Source: JAAUSY01 sp964526735 (GTDB lineage Bacteria; Chloroflexota; Chloroflexia; Chloroflexales; Chloroflexaceae). Taken from it: DNA of 64,000 nt. The stretch covers positions 53,908 through 117,907 of the forward strand of contig CAZGLO010000001.1 in NCBI GenBank assembly GCA_964526735.1, written 5' to 3'. Of the stretch, positions 61,745 through 64,000 are shown piece by piece. Position numbers and translations under genes: made by a program. A model generated the notes under the pieces. It was not told the origin of the DNA. It searched no databases and worked only from the letters and a program-made list of their open reading frames with translations. Each line of letters starts with the position of its first letter. Position 1 is the stretch's first letter.

Positions 61745-63538
61745 TTATTGTTCGTTGTGTGTTTTGTTCCCACGGCTTGTATTCGCACCTCCCCGCAGCA
61801 CAATGCGGTTTCTGCCCTTCATCTTGGCCTCATACAACGCCTCATCCGCGCTCCTATTGATACTTGCCGCATCGCCATAGGTCGGATAATCTGCCACCCC
61901 GCCGCTAAACGTCACCGAGAACTCCACCCCATCTGCCTGCTGCCGAATTTGGGCGAAGTCGCGGCGGATATTATCAAGCACGCTCACGGCGCGGAGGCCG
62001 TCGGTATCGGGTAGCATCACCGCAAACTCCTCTCCCCCATAGCGCCCAAGAATATCGCTTCGCCGCAGCCGTTGCTGCAAAATGCGTGACAGGCTTTTGA
62101 TCACCCGGTCTCCGACTGCGTGGCCATAGGTATCGTTCACCGATTTAAATTTGTCGATGTCTATCATGGCGAAGGAAAGCGGCGAATCGCGTCGTTCGGC
62201 ATAGAGCACTTCGCGGTGGAGGCGCTCTTTGGTGGTGGTGTGGTTGAGTAGGCCGGTCAAGCTATCCCGCACCATCGAGGCCCGCAGCACCCGCGACCGA
62301 TGTGCCCGACTCATCACGGCAGAGATGAGGTGATCCTCCTGAATGGGCTTGGTCAGGAAATCATCGCCGCCCTTGTTCATCGCTTTGAGCTGCTTCTCAA
62401 TGCTGGTTTCGGTTGAGAGAAAGACGATAGGAATACCCACAAACGTCTCTTGTTGACGGATAACCGACGCAAGCTCAAGACCAGTACAGCCCGGCATATA
62501 GAGATCCATCAAGATCAGGTCGGGGCGGAAGTCGAGGAGTGGTTGCAACACGTGCATGGGGTCAGAGACGGCGTAGGTATGCATCCCGCCCTTCTGCAAG
62601 CACAACTCGAAATAGCTAATCATATCGGGGTCGTCATCCACAATCAGGATGCGGTAGGGTTCTGGCTGTTGGGCGGCGGTCAAGGCGTCAAGCTTATCCA
62701 CCAACGCCGACACATTGACGGGTTTGGTGAAATACCCACGTCCCCCTGCGCGCACCGCCTGCAACCGTGCTGGTATCTCGTCCAGCGAAGAAACAAAGAT
62801 AACCGCTAAATCCGGGTGATATTTGTTCCGAATATGCGCGATTGTCTGCATATCGGCCAAATTCCCATCAGGAAACACCACATTTATGATGATGGCCGCA
62901 GGAAGTTCATCTTCTTGATGCTCCAATAACCCCGATGGTGAAGCAAACGTACGTACCGTATAGCCAAAATGGCCGATTTGATGTGCAAGATCACGCGCAA
63001 AGTGGCTATCTTGGTCGATGACGAAGATAAGGCGGTTATCATTCGTGTTTGGGGCACTTGGGGTGTTTGGGGACGAAGATTGAGATGGAGATGGAGATAG
63101 GTTTTGGGGTGCCTGCTCAACCTGCTCAATTTGGCCCGTTTGTTCAGCCGCCGTCGTAAGCTGGCCAAGCAGCGATTCGACCATCGCAAACGATTCGGCG
63201 GTCATCAGTGCGGGATCATTCTCCATCTCCTGTACGATCTGTTCTGCTTTGCGGGCGATCGTCCCCACGGTTTGAAAGCCATAGGTCGGGCTTGAACCGG
63301 CAAGGCTATGCAAGAAACGATGTAATTGGTGCAATAGATGTCTCTGCTCATCGTTTTTTGTGGTTTCGCTATGCTCTTTGTTTGGTTCTTTCTCCTCGTT
63401 GGTGTCTTCGTATTGCAAAAATGAGTGCCATGTAGCCTGTATCTCGGCAATCTTGTCAGGCAGTTGTTGCTGATACTGTTGACACCGCGCCTTCCAGACC
63501 TCTTGGAACCGCGCACTTGCGACAGGCTTATGAGCCAT
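61745..63538 (-). CDS. HPt-REC-REC-GGDEF diguanylate cyclase
   Basis: A 597-residue signalling protein. An HPt-like helical domain (HRFLHSLAGSSPTYGF, H77) comes first, then a Ser/Pro linker, receiver 1 (LIFVIDQDSHFARDL; the phosphoacceptor position is Asn in IIINVVFPDG, so it is likely inactive), receiver 2 (ILIVDDDPDMI, LILMDLYMPG, LTKP; intact) and a GGDEF domain with DSLTGLLNH, DIDKFKSVNDTYGH and GRYGGEEFAVML, an active-type GGEEF site. It would make c-di-GMP when receiver 2 is phosphorylated. It overlaps the upstream response-regulator gene by 11 bp. Confidence 0.92.
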   Translation of the reverse strand: MAHKPVASARFQEVWKARCQQYQQQLPDKIAEIQATWHSFLQYEDTNEEKEPNKEHSETTKNDEQRHLLHQLHRFLHSLAGSSPTYGFQTVGTIARKAEQIVQEMENDPALMTAESFAMVESLLGQLTTAAEQTGQIEQVEQAPQNLSPSPSQSSSPNTPSAPNTNDNRLIFVIDQDSHFARDLAHQIGHFGYTVRTFASPSGLLEHQEDELPAAIIINVVFPDGNLADMQTIAHIRNKYHPDLAVIFVSSLDEIPARLQAVRAGGRGYFTKPVNVSALVDKLDALTAAQQPEPYRILIVDDDPDMISYFELCLQKGGMHTYAVSDPMHVLQPLLDFRPDLILMDLYMPGCTGLELASVIRQQETFVGIPIVFLSTETSIEKQLKAMNKGGDDFLTKPIQEDHLISAVMSRAHRSRVLRASMVRDSLTGLLNHTTTKERLHREVLYAERRDSPLSFAMIDIDKFKSVNDTYGHAVGDRVIKSLSRILQQRLRRSDILGRYGGEEFAVMLPDTDGLRAVSVLDNIRRDFAQIRQQADGVEFSVTFSGGVADYPTYGDAASINRSADEALYEAKMKGRNRIVLRGGANTSRGNKTHNEQ

Positions 63539-63917
63539 ACAAACTCTCCCATATCTCCGTGATGGTGGTTGATAGCGTCATGGGGTCAAAGGGCTTGGCA
63601 ATCACATCGACCACGCCCATCTCCCGATACTCTTCGACTTCGTGCGTCTGCACCTTTGCGGTCATAAAAACCGCCGGAGTGGTTGCGGTTTGCGAGATTT
63701 TGCGAAGCTCTTCAAAGGTAGCAGGGCCGTCCATTCCGGGCATCATCACGTCCAGAAGGATAAGGTCGGGGGCAAAAGACGGTGCTTCTCGCACCGCCTC
63801 TTCGCCCGAGCTACATACTTTGACCGTAAACCCGCCTATCTCTTCAAGTGCCAGCGAGGCCACGACTTGAATGTCGAGATCATCTTCAACGAACAAGATT
63901 CGTTCCAGAGGTACCAC
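63528..63917 (-). CDS. Single-domain response regulator
   Basis: A 129-residue CheY-like receiver: ILFVEDDLDI (acidic pocket), DLILLDVMMPGMDG with phosphoacceptor D56, MTAK (T86) and AKPF (K108), all intact. The GTG start has AAGGAG 7 nt upstream. It overlaps the HPt-REC-REC-GGDEF gene, so the two are translated together. A phosphate route from this receiver through the HPt domain to receiver 2 is plausible but is inference. No kinase gene is seen before the window ends. Confidence 0.9.
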   Translation of the reverse strand: MVPLERILFVEDDLDIQVVASLALEEIGGFTVKVCSSGEEAVREAPSFAPDLILLDVMMPGMDGPATFEELRKISQTATTPAVFMTAKVQTHEVEEYREMGVVDVIAKPFDPMTLSTTITEIWESLYGS

Positions 63918-64000
63918 ACATATACTCCTTCACTATGAGCTGCCATTGTCAGCTACCCAGAGCTAAAGCACCTGGGCTTGTGCTCGCTCCTCCACCCGTC

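Noticed and set aside
1..64000. CRISPR arrays, tRNA and rRNA genes
   Set aside because: I looked for spaced direct repeats of 25-40 bp and for tRNA T-loop (GGTTCGA) contexts and found none; all tandem repeats here are short units without spacers.

Overview
This 64 kb window looks like a chromosomal segment of a free-living Chloroflexota bacterium (Anaerolineae, Caldilineae or Ardenticatenia-like). I infer this from the gene mix: short Flp pilins of the MLQSFFAKEEGQG type, a CruF-type carotenoid hydratase, a fused trehalose synthase/maltokinase, a bacterial PHAX-domain protein, a PF09818 ATPase, and many signalling proteins. There is no rRNA, tRNA or intact transposon to fix the taxonomy. A run of exactly 100 N inside a repetitive gene (47531-47630) shows this is a draft scaffold.

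Layout. 1-4.7 kb: two polytopic membrane proteins (GT-C-like) and a DPM1-type polyprenol-phosphate glycosyltransferase. 4.7-7 kb: a DegS-like sensor kinase, then three consecutive single-gene Flp pilin units, each with its own promoter (TTGCAA-N17-TATACT) and terminator. 7-10.5 kb: a HEAT-repeat protein overlapping a large acidic protein of unknown function. 10.8-12.7 kb: an Rpn-family (PD-(D/E)XK) protein whose 3' end has been tandemly duplicated, plus a small unknown gene. 12.8-18.2 kb: a ROK protein with an elaborate promoter, a seven-bladed WD40 protein and a PAS-GAF-GGDEF-EAL protein. 18.8-24.9 kb: valS, then a PhnD-like lipoprotein, histidine kinase and response regulator operon preceded by a Pho-box-like operator. 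25.4-28.8 kb: a GAF histidine kinase and a double-DUF2207 exported protein. 28.9-36.3 kb: an SRPBCC protein, alpha-glucan phosphorylase, the TreS-maltokinase fusion and a DUF2156 acyltransferase-like protein. 36.4-46.5 kb: the PHAX protein, an ABC ATPase fused to an AbrB-like domain, a GAF protein, then a run DUF4230 / ubiE-menG / coaX / asparaginase-like / GT-C membrane protein / PrsW. 46.6-53.3 kb: a repeat-rich membrane protein, NfeD and slipin, cruF, ridA and an SH3 protein. 53.4-64 kb: lon with a solo IS200/IS605-type right end in its leader, a UDP-glucose dehydrogenase, an S1-domain protein, the PF09818 ATPase, and two overlapping response-regulator genes (one carries GGDEF).

How parts work together. 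glgP and treS-mak suit conversion among glycogen, maltose-1-phosphate and trehalose. NfeD and slipin are a classic membrane pair, but here the protease part appears dead. The PhnD-like lipoprotein sits with a kinase and regulator but no transporter, so it may be a sensing partner. Several genes show a TANNNT box exactly 7 nt before the start codon, which suggests leaderless transcripts. The observations I find most worth pursuing are the solo omega-RNA-like element abutting the lon start, the Pho-box/PhnD/kinase/regulator unit, and the catalytically degenerate NfeD and asparaginase homologues.
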